Below, one piece after another: positions 12,730 through 26,034 of a stretch of DNA of 64,000 nt (position 1 is the first letter of the stretch; each line of letters begins with the position of its first letter). The DNA is from Heterobilharzia americana (lineage: Eukaryota; Platyhelminthes; Trematoda; Strigeidida; Schistosomatidae). The stretch lies in contig OX104128.1 in assembly GCA_944470555.2 (NCBI GenBank), forward strand, positions 43,321,920 through 43,385,919, written 5' to 3'. The notes under the pieces are model-generated. The model did not search any database. It saw nothing but the letters and a program-made list of their open reading frames with translations, and was not told the DNA's origin. The position numbers and the translations under genes are program-made.

Positions 12730-15011
12730 TATTCTACCTGTCGTTTTTCCCTGATCTAGTAGACATTCATAAAATGGAATTTGCTAGGGCCCTTACGTAG
12801 GAAATACGTTATTTTTAGTGTGTATAAGGACAAATAAGGAAATAAGTACACATAATAATAAAACTAGTTGATAAATGAATGGAATACTTTACCTTAAACA
12901 GCTAACTATACAGATTTACTAGTTAAACGTGATCGATACGACTAATTCTAGTTGAAATGTATGTGTTTGGCTTTGATTAAAACGACTTTTTTTCCTTCAT
13001 TAATAGAGTAAACCAGTTACACTAGTATTAAAAAAGGTTATTAGTGAAATGAGTCAGTAAACATCGACTCACCTTCCCCATGGATTACCCACATAAGCCA
13101 ACTTCTTAACGGATTATTACTGATTATTATTATCCGAATAATCTCAAGAATCAAACAGAATACAATACGGATATTACGTGAATGTTCAGTGTGAAGTACC
13201 ACTCTACGTCATTAGGAGCAAATGATAGACAGGAAGCAGAAAGGGAAAATGTTTTCATTAGTAGTCAACGAAAAAAATCCCATAGAGATTTTATTGTGCT
13301 TGTAAAGTGCTCATCCATACGGTTCAACATTTCAGATAAAGATAAATTGTTGAGTCAGCCTTATCGCAAGTACCTTAGTATGCAATGCTGAATTCATCTA
13401 AATAAACTGATCATCAAGAATGCAGACTTTCTACATATTTGATTCCTGGTGGTAAGTCTTTAGTCTACTCAAACCTAAAGATAAGGTCACGAAGTCGAAT
13501 CACTTTTGGTAAGCATTATTATAACATCAAGTTAGTAATTAAAACAGCTGTTGGACTTGAAGTTATGTCACTAAATGCTATTCTACCTAGCTTACTTTTT
13601 AAACATATGAAAAACCTTATAGAACACCTTGTTATATATGCAAAATAAAAGATAAAACGAAACTGTCATGATTTTACATATTTAAGCCTAAAAAGTCAAT
13701 AAGCAAGCGTAAACCATTTTTCATAGAAAAAATCTTACTCATAGGCATTATAGTTCGCATCCATGATACTACATGATCATAAACCACTTCTTATATATAT
13801 TTGCTAGCACATATTGTCTGAAAATGTCTATCAGTTCTGAAGTATCTCTCGTTTTTTTAGAATAGCCAGCATGTCTAACTAAATGGACCACCAACCTACT
13901 TATAATTTATCTAACTTATGTCAGGGTATGTATGGTGATTAATCAATAAACATACTGTTTCAAGATATTTAGCCAGTTATGTTTTTAGATGTACTGTAAA
14001 CTCTGTAGAAAGGTTCTTGTTACTGTTGAGTGATCAATTAGATTGTCTGACACTGGACTTATTCGCCACTAAGTAATCGACGAAAAGTCGATGCTTATTG
14101 AGGTTGATCTAGGCTTTAAGTAAATTTTTATGCATATCCATCTATGTTCATCATTATACTTAAGCCAGACTTCTAAAAAATGGTTTTTTATAGGTTTTCT
14201 TCTGTTTCGTATTTGTTTCCAACCATACTAAAGTGTTTCATTATAAAACTAGCTGAAGCAGATATACACCGCAATCCTGCAGGACAGGAAACCAACTGAA
14301 ATTTATATGATTTAATTTTTAGTATTCAATTCATTGTGATCTCTGAAATGAACATTTATAACAAACAAACGCCTACAAATGTATGTTTTTAGCTAATCTG
14401 AGTAGCATTGTCTATCAAAAAGTAAAAATAAAGCTAAATTTTCTTTCATACAAGTGGTTCCTGAGGAAATGAACAAGTTTAGGATGACATTCGTCATAGA
14501 TCAAAATCAACTACATAAGCAACTAAAGTAAAAATGAACAGGACAACTGTTTCCTCATGAGCAATGTGAAAATGTAAAAGTCATAAGTTGATATTGGGCT
14601 TTACTTGTGCACTACTGTTCAGTAAACAACTGATTAGCTCTTTCTACAACTCAGTGATTCTGTAGATGTTTTCAATGCATTCGAAATTAGAACTTCTGAA
14701 CTGCGATAGTAAATTATATGATTATTAGGAATAAACTGTTCTCAAAACGGGATGTAGTAAATTATATTGTACTACAGTGTACTAAATCAAATAAAATTAC
14801 AAAATATGAGATTTCAGTCGATGAGAAAAGTCACTTTGAAACATTTTGTTGTTCATTACATTTTTGTTAGTCAATAAAAACTGTAACTACCCCCAAAATT
14901 ACACCTGCACACATTAGCATATTGTGGTATACTACTTTTTCAATTTCTGCGGTTTATGACTACATTTAGATGCTTTTCAAAATTGATGACGTCTAAGAAG
15001 TATATATTCAG
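12730..15011. other. AT-rich stretch without recognisable genes
   Basis: Frames of up to 69 codons without motifs. It ends at the acceptor of the candidate exon that follows. Confidence 0.45.
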
Positions 15012-15093
15012 TTCATGATACAGCTGAAGATGACGATCAAGCTGTCACTAGAGGAAAACGAAACAAGCTTATCTCTCACGAGTATCCAGAAAG
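15012..15093 (+). CDS. Candidate 82-nt internal exon, unrecognised protein
   Basis: The stretch is bounded by a strong acceptor (TATATATTCAG ending 15011) and a consensus donor (AAG then GTAAGTT from 15094). In the frame that leaves two bases at the start it reads HDTAEDDDQAVTRGKRNKL and then ISHEYPE, an acidic run followed by a basic run, which is unlike a translation of random AT-rich DNA. A second frame is also open, so the frame is not certain. Local GC is higher than in the flanks. I do not recognise the protein and found no partner exon nearby; schistosome introns can be many kilobases long, so this may be one exon of a large gene. Confidence 0.35.
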
Positions 15094-15276
15094 GTAAGTT
15101 CCATCATCTAGTTTGTGTATAGATGAGATGCACGACTGTAAATACTTGAATAAGATGATATTCTGTCGACTCCTGGAGAAAGCCGATTGGTGTGACATAT
15201 AAACTAATGAATATTTTCACTTACCAAGTTCTGCAGTAGATATATCTAGGAAACCCATACTTATTAACAGACTTTA

Positions 15277-15277
<1 letters not shown>

Positions 15278-15331
<54 letters not shown>
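15278..15331. repeat. (TA)n microsatellite, about 27 units
   Basis: A pure TA dinucleotide run. Likely polymorphic in length. Confidence 0.95.
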
Positions 15332-15332
<1 letters not shown>

Positions 15333-15334
15333 TA

Positions 15335-18300
15335 GATTTGTTGATTACTTTGTCTTCTGTAGTTTATAAGACGTAAACATAAGGATTGTTGGATAAAATG
15401 CTATTTCAACATAGTCGACAATCATAATGAAAATGCTGCCACGGTTTTACACCAGAAATTTCAATGTTCTCAGGACTGGTCGCATTATATATACATGAGG
15501 TTATACGTTAAAGAATGAAATAAAACAGTTTACTCAAATCTTCGCTTATGTGAATCCACTAAAATATCATTCACATGTAGTAAATATTCCCAACTTACTA
15601 GTTTCGAGATATTTATTTCGTAATAAAACGGATATCTGCAAAAGTAGTTTGCCAGGCTGAAGCCAGTACTATAATTAATTTCATTATTCATAAAATTACT
15701 TCAGAATGAGAAAGCTCTTTGTTCTATCCTCTGGTAACAATAAGGAACTGTTGATAGGACCTAAAGACCACCAATTAATATGACAAACTAAAGGGAGTTT
15801 GAGAATGATAACCACATAAGTCATACCTACTGGCTGTAATGCATCCAATTTTCTGCAAGACTTCACATTTCAATTGCATATTCTACGGAAATTGCGTTGA
15901 CACACTGATCACTTGTTCCAAAGTCAAGCAATTCTGCTTCTAAGCACTTTCTGGTTTTCAGTGAATGATGAATCATCTCGAGACCAACAGGCGACTAATC
16001 ACTACTGTGCTACAACACCGATACTAAGATGACCGCAGGTAATTAACAACGTGGTAAATTACGACGACTGATCAAACAAACTAGTCAAACCCTGAGAATA
16101 CGTCTATTGACAGTCGAAGCTCAAATGAGAAAATGTCAGTCAAACAGATTAGGCGAAAAGATCGAACACCTCATTAGAATAGATTGGGATAGTTAAGCAT
16201 GTAAAAAAGTCACTATTTGTATGCATTCTCAACACACACCAGGGCTACTGTCTAGAATATCATTGAGGGTTCTGTCTCAAACAACATCGAAGCATATTTT
16301 CTGATCAAAATGGGAACTCAATCATTTTTAATTTCTCCCTAGTGATGAATAAGCTTTGAGTTGATAGACTAAACCATACTTACTACCCTTATTTTTACTG
16401 CGTTTAAACTGCTATCGAACTATTCTTACTGTTAGTTTTATCTTCAATGTATATCCGCTCAGTTCTTATAAAATTAAAATTTGTCTTAATGTTACTTGAG
16501 ATGTAAACATGTTGGTCATTCAGTATTTCTCTACTAGGTATCAAAACAAGCTTGTTTTCACATCATGAAGAGACTTAAAGAAATAAAACCATTGAAAAAT
16601 AATTCAAGCTAATTTCTTAAAGTAAATGTGGGAGTCACTATTTAGATGTAAATAAAGTTTGTAGACACATTATGTTTGTGTAAAAATAAGAAATATGAAC
16701 TTGGGAAACAATTAGTGTGCCCATACTTTTATGAATATGGAAAGAGGGTCACTCGGTAAAGCTTTTCATTTTCTAATGAATACTTTTTACTCGCTAAATA
16801 TCCCTTTACAGAGATTTTAGGTAGTGTAATTAACGTATGAAGTTTATCTGAACAATTTGATGCGCTTCGACGGTAAATTTTGAACATTCTGATCATGCAT
16901 TTATGTGTCAAGTCAATGTATATTAAACCGAAGAGTGGGAGGACAATTATAACAATTAAGATAATAGGGGATTAAAATGAAGAAAGATGAGAATAAACAA
17001 GACAAGTGACATAGTTGATCCTAATCTTGGCGGGAAAACAAAGTTTACCAAGGTAGGCGTAGTGTAAAAACAAGTTGTTTCTGTACACATAAAAGTGGTT
17101 TCGATTCGTGTATGGTTATCACTTCCGCGAATCTCGGTATGTGTCCCTGGCTATTTCTGTATGAAACTTTGGAAGCTGTTTGAACAACAATTTGTTACCC
17201 GTTTCTATAGTATGTTTGGTTTCACATTCCATTTGTTTATGAAGCTGTTTAGGTACATGCTTTCCCACACTCAACTGCATAGCTTGATTACTCCATCTTA
17301 CTTCTTTTCTAGTTATACTATCTGGAATTTACAAAGACGTGAGAAAGTTATTTGTACAAGAAAGTTGAGTGCTGTAATTTGAATTCATTAAATCAGAATA
17401 TCTACTACTCTTGAAAGCCATAACTGAGTTAGCTTAATGTTAAACTCTCCAGAAAATAACTTTGGAGGGTAACTTTGACGAGAATTCCAACCAGTCTATT
17501 TCTGCCAGTTAGTACTTGAAAATGATAGCGATTAGCCTATTTTTCCAAATATACTGAGCTGTAAATTTTTAGTTCTAATAATGTCAACACTTACTGCGTT
17601 ATTGTATCAACGATTTTCCAATAACTCGGTGTCTTATTTTAGTTTGGCGACTGTTTTAATCTTTGAACAAAATCTAGCGAACTAAAACATTTCTATTTTG
17701 TCTAAGACTTTGTTCAGACCCATAAATTCGCTATTCTTTCTCACCGTTATTTCATCATCAGTCGGATAATTTCTTGTAAAGAAGCAATTTGACGTCATTT
17801 TTCTGTGTTTTACTACTAATGAAATTCTGTTCATTAGATGAATATGGTTAACGTGTTTCGGCATAGATGCTTATTAGTTTTACCTATTTAGTATAGTACA
17901 AAACTCCATTTATTGAATGACGTTTCTGGCACATATTCTTCCCTACAATAATATCACTACGGATAATCATATGTTTGAACATTCTGAATAAAAAAAGTAA
18001 TATTGAAAATATAACTCACTAAAATCCTTTAAATTAATAGAGTGGAAGCAAAAGAATCATGTTTACTTTTATTATAACTTTCAGGGAGAAGAGAAGAAAC
18101 AAAGATTGTACCATTTTATTTCACCAGTTGTACATTAACCAATTACAGCATAATGTATGTCAATATCGTTTAACTAACAAAGTTGGACATATTTTCTATC
18201 ACCAGGTAATTCCGACTAACTACCCTCAGCTGGTTGCAAAACCTGTTCTCAAGAATATTTATGTTTTTCAAATTGTAAACAGCTGATGAGAGATCATCAG

Positions 18301-20215
18301 AAGAGAACTTATTATATTGTTCTGCTTCAGTTTTTGTTTTTTTTTGTATTCCATATCATAAAATGGGAAATATGTGTATGAAATCTTACTGAGTATACTT
18401 CCGTGATGATATAAGAACATTGTCTATCCAATATCTGAATTCCTGGATATGAAAACGGACAGTTCTGGTCCGTAATAAGATAAAGATAAAACTGCTAATC
18501 GTTTTAAATCACTGATACATTTCTGACGTATATTTAATGGTACATACTTGAGGTGATGAAGACTTTTGTGATTTCTAATACCAGTTAGATTGTTGTTTAA
18601 GCTTAAGTTAAATTAACTCCTCTTTATACTGTTTTTCTTTACTAGCTAATGCTTACAGTTGTTGTACGGATTCAAAATTCGTTCGGTGAAAGCCATCTAC
18701 ATTCATCTAGACAAAACCAATGATCATGATAACCATTCTTCTGAACATTCTTTAATGTTCAATATTATGATGTCTTCCGCGATACAATCAATTGATGGAG
18801 CGTCTTTACATCGCTTTTTTGAGAGAGACAAATAAACTTAAGAACATTTTGACTCAAACATACTTTTGAAAATAGAGCAATCGTGAAGATTCAACATCGT
18901 GTAGGCATTTCCTCAATAAATGTTTTCCCAGTTTAGTTCAGTTATCAAGAAATTGTGTTCACATTTTTTTCCTATAATTTTTTTATTTCATTTTTACTCT
19001 GTTCTCATGTCACTGATTTACATAAATACTTTCAACTTCCAAGCTGACAGAAATGCGGTTAAACACATATTCCTAGTCATTCAGTTGAACAGATATATAT
19101 CTTCAGAAAGAATTTATGTAAACGTACCAATAGTGATCATGTTAATCATGTAGTTTCACACAAATATTTTTTACTATACCAGAATTACTTTTCTTACCTT
19201 TGATTTCATATATGCTTGATCGTTTTCCTGTATAGTTTCCTTCGAGAGTGAACTTTGGATAATAAATTTTCATAGAAAGCATCTTTAATGGTTTAAACAG
19301 ATGATGGCTTCAGAAGGCTAAGGAGATAGCACTAAGTAACTGATGGTACGATAAACTAAAAGGATGGAAAGTACTACAGGATTCAATCGTCAGTTTTATA
19401 TCACACAACTGAATATTCTAGAATCGTCCAACGTTAAGGGTTAGCCTAAATTTCATAGCAGCCTTTTTTTGGACATGATTACTTAGCAACCGCACTCACT
19501 GATCGATACGTTTCGCTGGCCAAATCACTACGATTTATACACCGGGTGGGTGTTTCACTGACTTTTGGTTGAGTTCATCAACGTTTTACCTGGACAACTT
19601 TATTGTACACATCTGAGCTGTACAGAGTAAATGCATTTGTCAAGCTGATTTAGATAGAATGGTATACCACTGTTTGCATGATTAATTTCTAAATTACTTG
19701 GAAATAAAGCGGCTGTGGAGATCAGTACTGTTTCGATGAACAATAATTTGTAAGTAGTCTTCAAGTGGACTTATCTTTACCAAAGAAACTTAGACTTCCT
19801 GTCATTCTTTCTTACCACAAGTAATTGTTAACTATTTTAAGAAAACTCAGGCATTGTAACTGTCCGCACTACTTGTTTTCGTAGTTTTTAATTCTAGAGA
19901 TAAACTTGTAGTCAAGTTATTTCCGCTGAGTTAAAATTTTCCATCGTATGTGAAAACTGATCCTTTGATTCAAGGTGTCACTGAGAAAGTCATGTACCCA
20001 CATTTTCACCACCAGCAGTTATTATCATGAGTTTTCATACTTACATTAGGTCAGTGTTCTATTTGAATTCCTGAGTGACCTAGATTTCTGTTTATTTTGA
20101 CTTTACTCATGTGAGTGTGCACCAGTTTTACACTGATTGGTTAATTTAGAAAAACTTAATTCATATAGTTCAGTCTTGAGTGCTCACCAAATCCTACCAA
20201 TCATTTTTCAGTGTG
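15335..20215. other. AT-rich stretch without recognisable genes
   Basis: Nearly 5 kb with only short frames (up to 95 codons at 17095-17382, plus, with no motif). No repeat family was recognised. It could be intron or intergenic DNA. Confidence 0.45.
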
Positions 20216-20219
20216 ACCA

Positions 20220-20440
20220 CTAAGCTAGGAAGTTCACCAGTGCGACGCTTTTCGATGGATGTTAGTTTGTTGGAGGCAGTCGATAGGAAGCCGTGGAGCT
20301 GGGTTTCGCGCTAGTTGGCACTCATCGATATGGCATATCAGTAACCTCCAGGGAACTTATGTCCTCCTGTGAGATTCGAACCCGCGTCACCCACTGTATT
20401 GGATGGTAACGTTACTATTGTGCTTTTCGGGCCTAACCAG
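20220..20440 (-). mobile_element. tRNA-derived SINE, family 1
   Basis: The minus strand has a tRNA-like head with a clear Pol III B box (GGGTTCGAATCTCAC, plus-strand 20369-20383). The body on the plus strand contains AGTTGGCACTCATCGATATG. The element at 60610-60765 shares both head and body, which shows this is a dispersed family. The A box is decayed. Confidence 0.65.
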
Positions 20441-21420
20441 TTTCCTTAATTTGACAAAATAATCGTTCACCGACAGTTTTAATTTCTTTGGGAAAAAGAT
20501 TTTCCATATCATATACATTCCTTATGTCAACGTGTCCTGTGTGCATTCATGAAAGATTCACATTCCATCCTGAGGAGCACCTTAATTTATATCATCCTCT
20601 GGCCACAATATGATCTTAATGGTGGTTGGTTATGGAATAGGATTGCAATAAAACCACTGCTGGCTAGTGACTGAATGGAAATATTTATATCCTTAATTCG
20701 AAATGTTTACAATCCCCGGAAAGACATAAAAACCTGATGTTATGATTTTGTGTAGCAAACTTAACTATTTTCATTTATATTCCACCTCAAATGCTAATAT
20801 TACTGCACTATTACTACAATTATTAACGCCGCTATCAGATTAAGTTGCAAAAGTAAGTTGCAAAGTACTTCTTGAATTAAAAGGTACTGCGTAACATGAG
20901 CATAATTTCCTAAGGATTTAATTATTGTTTCTTGTCACTTAATGCGGTGTCAAGTGATACATCAATAATAATTAATTAACTTATTATTCATTTCATAAGT
21001 AATACTGTATCGCTGTGTGTTATATCAAATACACCAAACCATATGAAATAAAACTCTAAAGTAGCAAGTGTTCAAGTTTAACTGTCATGAAATCTAAGTA
21101 TTTCATCCGTTGAAATTTAAAAAGTAACAAAATTCAACGAAAATGCTGACGGTGAAAATTAATCGGGTATAAAAGTTCCTGAAAGATGTGTATGAATATG
21201 TTCTCAATTTACTGAAGTTTAAGTGAATCATAAACTTCCTTTGCTGAAATTTTACTCTGAAAATTAGACTGATGACAGCAGCTTCGACTCTTATCTAAAT
21301 AACACAGGAGGTATCAATAAAATTACTTCAACTAATAAGCACTGAAAAGAACACCTGTTCTAGGAACAAATCTTACTCCGGAAGTAAATATTTAATACTA
21401 TTCAGTGTTAACAAGAATTC

Positions 21421-21610
21421 TGAGCTGGTGGCTTAACAGTAACTTGCCCACTGAGGGACCTGAAAGTCCTGAGTTCGAACCCTGGCGGGGTCATGGATGC
21501 ATATTACTGAATCCCGTACTAGGATGGGAGGTTTCCAGTGGTCCTCCAACTGGTATCAGTCCTTGAAGAATACCTACTTGAAGTCAGTAAAATCCAAACA
21601 AATCTCCAAA
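21421..21610 (+). mobile_element. tRNA-derived SINE, family 2
   Basis: A box TGGTGGCTTAACAGTAAC (21426-21443) and B box GAGTTCGAACCCTGG (21471-21485) are correctly spaced. They are followed by the body ATCCCGTACTAGGATGGGAG and by CCTCCAACTGGTATCAGTCC. The same body occurs inverted at 25808-25965 and 62565-62760. It is not a functional tRNA: the acceptor and anticodon arms do not form. Confidence 0.75.
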
Positions 21611-21619
21611 TTGTATTCA

Positions 21620-23940
21620 GTAATATTCAGCTCACTTATCTGGCACAGTTCTATCGACTATACCATGAGTCACATTTAATGTATAACACCTTGTGTCTAC
21701 TCGTTTACTTGAGGGATGGGAGAGGTTCAAGCATGTGACCCAGTAGTTGATGTTCAAAAGCTGGAATCAAACGATCATTCCTCCGCTGACAGTGTCATAG
21801 TCTGAAGGACTTATAAGGTAGACTAAGTCGATCAACCTCAACACTCAGGCCTTACTTTATTGTCATTGACTGATATATTAGTGCAAAGAAAGCTGAAAGT
21901 CTGCAAAGCTCAGCCCATTATTATTATTATTACGATAGAAACTGTTTGGATATGTAACCCAGAAAAAGGCATAATAATATAAGCAAACAAACCTTTCAGC
22001 TGCATCGTCACGTAAGATAAATCTGCTAAGTGTTTCCATAGTCCTGATTTGACGTTGTGATCAGCTATATCTTGCACCTATCTCATTTTGTCAAAGTTCG
22101 ATTGGATCTTGCTACTGAGAATACTTATTTCTTGCAATAAACCATATGTCTGCATAGGAAAGGATCACTTAAATATTCTTGATTAACTAAAGAAATCATC
22201 CTTTCAATCTTAGCATTTCATATTTGGTTTCATATCATGACCACTCGTTTATTTTTTGAGGTCTCTCTGAAATAGAAATTCTTCTGTAATGAATTGTTAC
22301 TCTGTTCATAACTCTTTTCACTCATTGTATTTAAACCGTAATTAGGTATCAACAGGACATTATTTAAGTAAAAACCAAAATCTGAATGTGAAATAGGTTA
22401 GAACCAATAAAACCTCTTGGATCGGTTGACAATGGCCTGTTCACTTAAACTACTAAGTGTGAAATGGTAATTCACAAATCATTTCGCTTAGAAATCTTTC
22501 CTTAAAAATGATACGGAAACCAATTATCACTTTGTGATTTCTGTCAACTCATGAAGCTGAATCATTTTCGAAGAATACAGGTAAGTGACTTAAGTATTTT
22601 TTTTATAGATATCTAGCAATACCACCAAAATTGTTGCATTCAGTTTCATAGCCCTGTACAACTTGTCTCTCGATCTTCTCAGTAGTAACATTATTGCTAT
22701 TATCAGAGTAGAAACGTGAGATCAGTTATGGTGGAACATTGCACTACAAAACCATCCATATCATATAAAACCGTCCAAACAATCTCATCACAATATGAGG
22801 TTCAGTAGTTCTGTTTTGATTTTGCCGGTTCTGCGCATTTTGTTGAAATTCCCAACTGTTTATGACATTTAGAATTTTGCCAATATGAATGCTCAAGTAA
22901 ATAAGGATCACTGATGCGAATTTAATAGTTTGTCTTGAATGAACATAATCTCCTACAAGATGCAAGTCTGTGGAAACAAAATGCGCTTCACTCCAATCGA
23001 TAATTAATGGCCGGTTATTTCTATGAATTGTTGCTGGCAAGGCAACTGGTCCAATATCTTCCTTCTACTCTCAGAGTGAATATTTTGCTCACAAATTTAA
23101 CCGACTGGATCATTGAGATAGTAGCTGTAAATTTGCAAATAACTACAGCAGAAACTACTCCATGACTACGTTTTTCTCATGACGCCATCAGAATACAATC
23201 TTTTCATTAATATTCATAAGTTATCAACAAGTAGCTTAAGTCTTCACTAAAATTAGTGATTCGTGAGTTACTGAAAGATTTTTAATAAAATTCATAAATC
23301 TAGTACACTGCTCAAAATGTAACAATTAACTTTCTAGGAGAACTCTTCTTCCATCCTTCATCATAACTTTGCTACATAAAACCTAATTAATTTTCAGTCT
23401 ACCCAGTGCCGCCTATTTTATCAATAAGTTTTGCTTCATCCCCAGTAAATCATACTCTAAACCAATTGTTGTCTTTTCATATCTTTTAGGCTAATGGTTA
23501 CAGACATTGATTATTTGAGTATAAATAATCAAGATCTTGGGCCTCACTTATAATTATTTGTTTGATTCACTTTCTTATACCAACAGTTGTCTGAAAACCC
23601 TCTACAAAAGAAGTAGTCATTCAATGTGCTTATCCTTGCCCCTCTTCTTGCCACTGACTTTAGCTTCAATCACGCTTCAGTAAAGGCTACAGGCATATCA
23701 AGAATCATTTAGTCTATGAAAACGCCATAAATTTGTCTGAGAACAGGAGTAGTTGACAATTGTTAGACTAAAATGCATTTGTCTCTAATGACGGCTAGTT
23801 AAGTATTATTGCTAAGCTGTTTTTGCACTTTCATATACTCACTTGATGCACCCTGATGTAATATATTTCCAATTACAAATTAGGTGGCTAATTCGGTCAT
23901 CCACTAGTACCTATTTCTTGTAGATGAGTAAGTGCTACAG
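21620..23940. other. AT-rich stretch without a recognisable gene
   Basis: A 98-codon frame at 22744-23040 (minus) is the longest here. It contains a protein-like stretch (RPLIIDWSEAHFVSTDLHL) but I cannot tie it to a family and neither side has clear splice sites. 21710-21870 resembles decayed SINE-type repeat sequence. Confidence 0.35.
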
Positions 23941-23949
23941 GGAGTCAGT

Positions 23950-24070
23950 TGTGACTTGAATAGCTTAGTGATAAAATTCCTGACTCCGGCATTAGGTGAC
24001 GGAGATTTAAATTACTCAGAGAACACCATATTGCTTTAGGTTGCAGATACATACACCGGTCCGATGATTT
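23950..24070 (+). mobile_element. Degenerate tRNA-derived SINE, family 1-like
   Basis: An A-box-like ATAGCTTAGTGATAA is followed by a decayed B box (GAGATTTAAATTACTCAGAG), with the spacing and order seen in the copy at 60610-60765. It is much more degraded than that copy. Confidence 0.4.
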
Positions 24071-24074
24071 CTGT

Positions 24075-25800
24075 TATGAGTTTAATAACAAAATGTGGTG
24101 CACTACAGTACCATTTCACCCATTTTAATGTCTACACTGCAGACCTGTTGGATGGGTTTTGATTAGTAATGAGCGGTAAGGATTATTCATGTGCATCCAT
24201 TACTCAGTGGAGACCAGTTCGTCTAGAGGAAGATATTTGTCAAACCATTTGGTAGTTTTCTATATAATGAACTACTTTTTATTACAGTCAACTTTTACAA
24301 ATCTCTTGACCACAGATATATTTAAAGTAAGAACTTTCGGATTACTGGCTCAGCGCTTGGTTAACTGAAGTATAAGACACTGTAAAATCATCTTAGCCTT
24401 ACTTCACTCAGTTGCAAAACTAAATTCAGATATGTTCTTATCCAGTAGGGGGCCGAAAGTGACAAGTGAGAAACTCTCAAAAACTTGTGTTCCAAGCTCA
24501 TTAGCCCTCATCAACAAACTGAACCTGGACCGCTGGAGGAAATAATCCCCCTTAGATGTTCTAAAATCTGTAATAGGGTGCTGCAGTCAAAGAAATTATA
24601 ACTAGACCTCAGGTCAATTAAATCCAACTGCTAACGTGCACCATGAGGGCAAGTCAGCAAGCCTGTAAGAATAAATTGCCAAATCAGTCGATAAACTTAA
24701 GTTACCACTTAGGATAACAAAACATTAACATTACAGGTTAACTTATAAATACTAATATTTGTTGTAACAAATTCATTCCTAACCTTTATAAAAAAACATT
24801 GTTATGGTCCTCGTTGGACTCAAGTAGTTATTACTGAGATCATTGTGAATACAATGTACTGTTGTTTATGCACCAGTGCCCAGAAATTTGCCTTCGACCT
24901 CAAAACGCGTAGATACTACATGTCAAAATTAGTAGCTAATCTATCTTTCTGGTCACATAAGAATAGGTTGATTAAGAGCAATAAATACTATTATCAGAAA
25001 GTTTGCTAATGCTCACAGGAAATTGGCTGAATATACATCCTAACCATGGAAAAAAACACATTACTGATCAAATTTCACTTAAACACTCAAACTGTTTTTG
25101 TTTACGAATTCACTTCTCCCTTTCTTTATTAAGTTTCTAGCGTTAGGTTGAATGTCAACATTTTTTAAAATTTTGTCATACAATCTGCTTGTTCTTAGCT
25201 TATTTTCTCGTTCTACATAAACATGTTTACATAAGCCAACATACTTTGCATGACCTAATTTTGAATTTTGATAGGCCGTAATTATTCTAGCTACAGTCGT
25301 CACTGCATAGTTATAAAGTAACTATAGTTCCAATTTGGGTTGCAGAATTTAACTGATTTACATCAAACCATGTCCTGCCATACGCAAACAAGTAAGTTCT
25401 GTTGATTTGTTATTTGAACAGTCAGTCATGGAAGGTGTGAAAACATTTTTGATTTATAGATAAGCTTATTGAAACATAGGTACAGTGATATTCTAACCAA
25501 AGGCTATGGCTATGAGCTTATTGTTGTATTACGATAAATGATGTTTATTGAGAGTGACTGGTGTCATCGTTTTTACATGCTTTCTTGAACATTTCATGAC
25601 TCTGTCCTCACGAATGACTGTTATATGCTTTTCTTTTACTTTCACTCGTCTTCATGATTCTGTTTTTGTATGATATAACCTATCCCACTGGATTTCAAGT
25701 TTGTCTATTTAGTTAGTTAATCAGATATTGAGGTTGCAGAAAGCTCCCTCGCCTTTATTGTCTCTTCTATTCAACTCTTCGCAGATTTCTTAAACTTACC
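24075..25800. other. AT-rich stretch without recognisable genes
   Basis: A slightly more GC-rich patch at 24.46-24.66 kb has no readable frame. No motif was recognised in the 74-codon frame at 25079-25303 (minus). Confidence 0.4.
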
Positions 25801-25807
25801 TTAATTT

Positions 25808-25965
25808 TAGGTCGGAATTCATCGTGGACTGACATCGGTTGGAGGAACGCTGGAAAGCTGTTTCGTCCCACTTATACGGGACTCCTAAGTACTGGGCACC
25901 CATGAACCCACCAGGGATTGAACCCAAGACCTTCAGGTTCCGTAACTACCCATAACATGACTTGT
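25808..25965 (-). mobile_element. tRNA-derived SINE, family 2
   Basis: On the minus strand: an A-box-like TGGGTAGTTACGG, a B box (TTGGGTTCAATCCCTGG, plus-strand 25911-25927), then AGGAGTCCCGTATAAGTGGG and the shared 3' body (CCTCCAACCGATGTCAGTCC). It lies directly upstream of the Penelope-like RT fragment. Confidence 0.75.
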
Positions 25966-26034
25966 TTTTACGCTGCATTTTATAGTTGTAGAACCTAAAG
26001 AGAATTTATTGAAAAGAGCATTTTTCCACTCAGA

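Noticed and set aside
18283..18310. CTGATGAG with a nearby GAAGAG, hammerhead-like
   Set aside because: No stem II and no GAAAC; the sequence only forms a small TGATGA/TCATCA hairpin.
21421..21490. tRNA gene (good A and B boxes)
   Set aside because: No acceptor, D or anticodon stems form, and the head is followed by a shared SINE body.
22744..23040. 98-codon minus-strand frame as a gene or element
   Set aside because: Partly protein-like but without a family motif, splice sites or a second copy in the window; kept only as a note.
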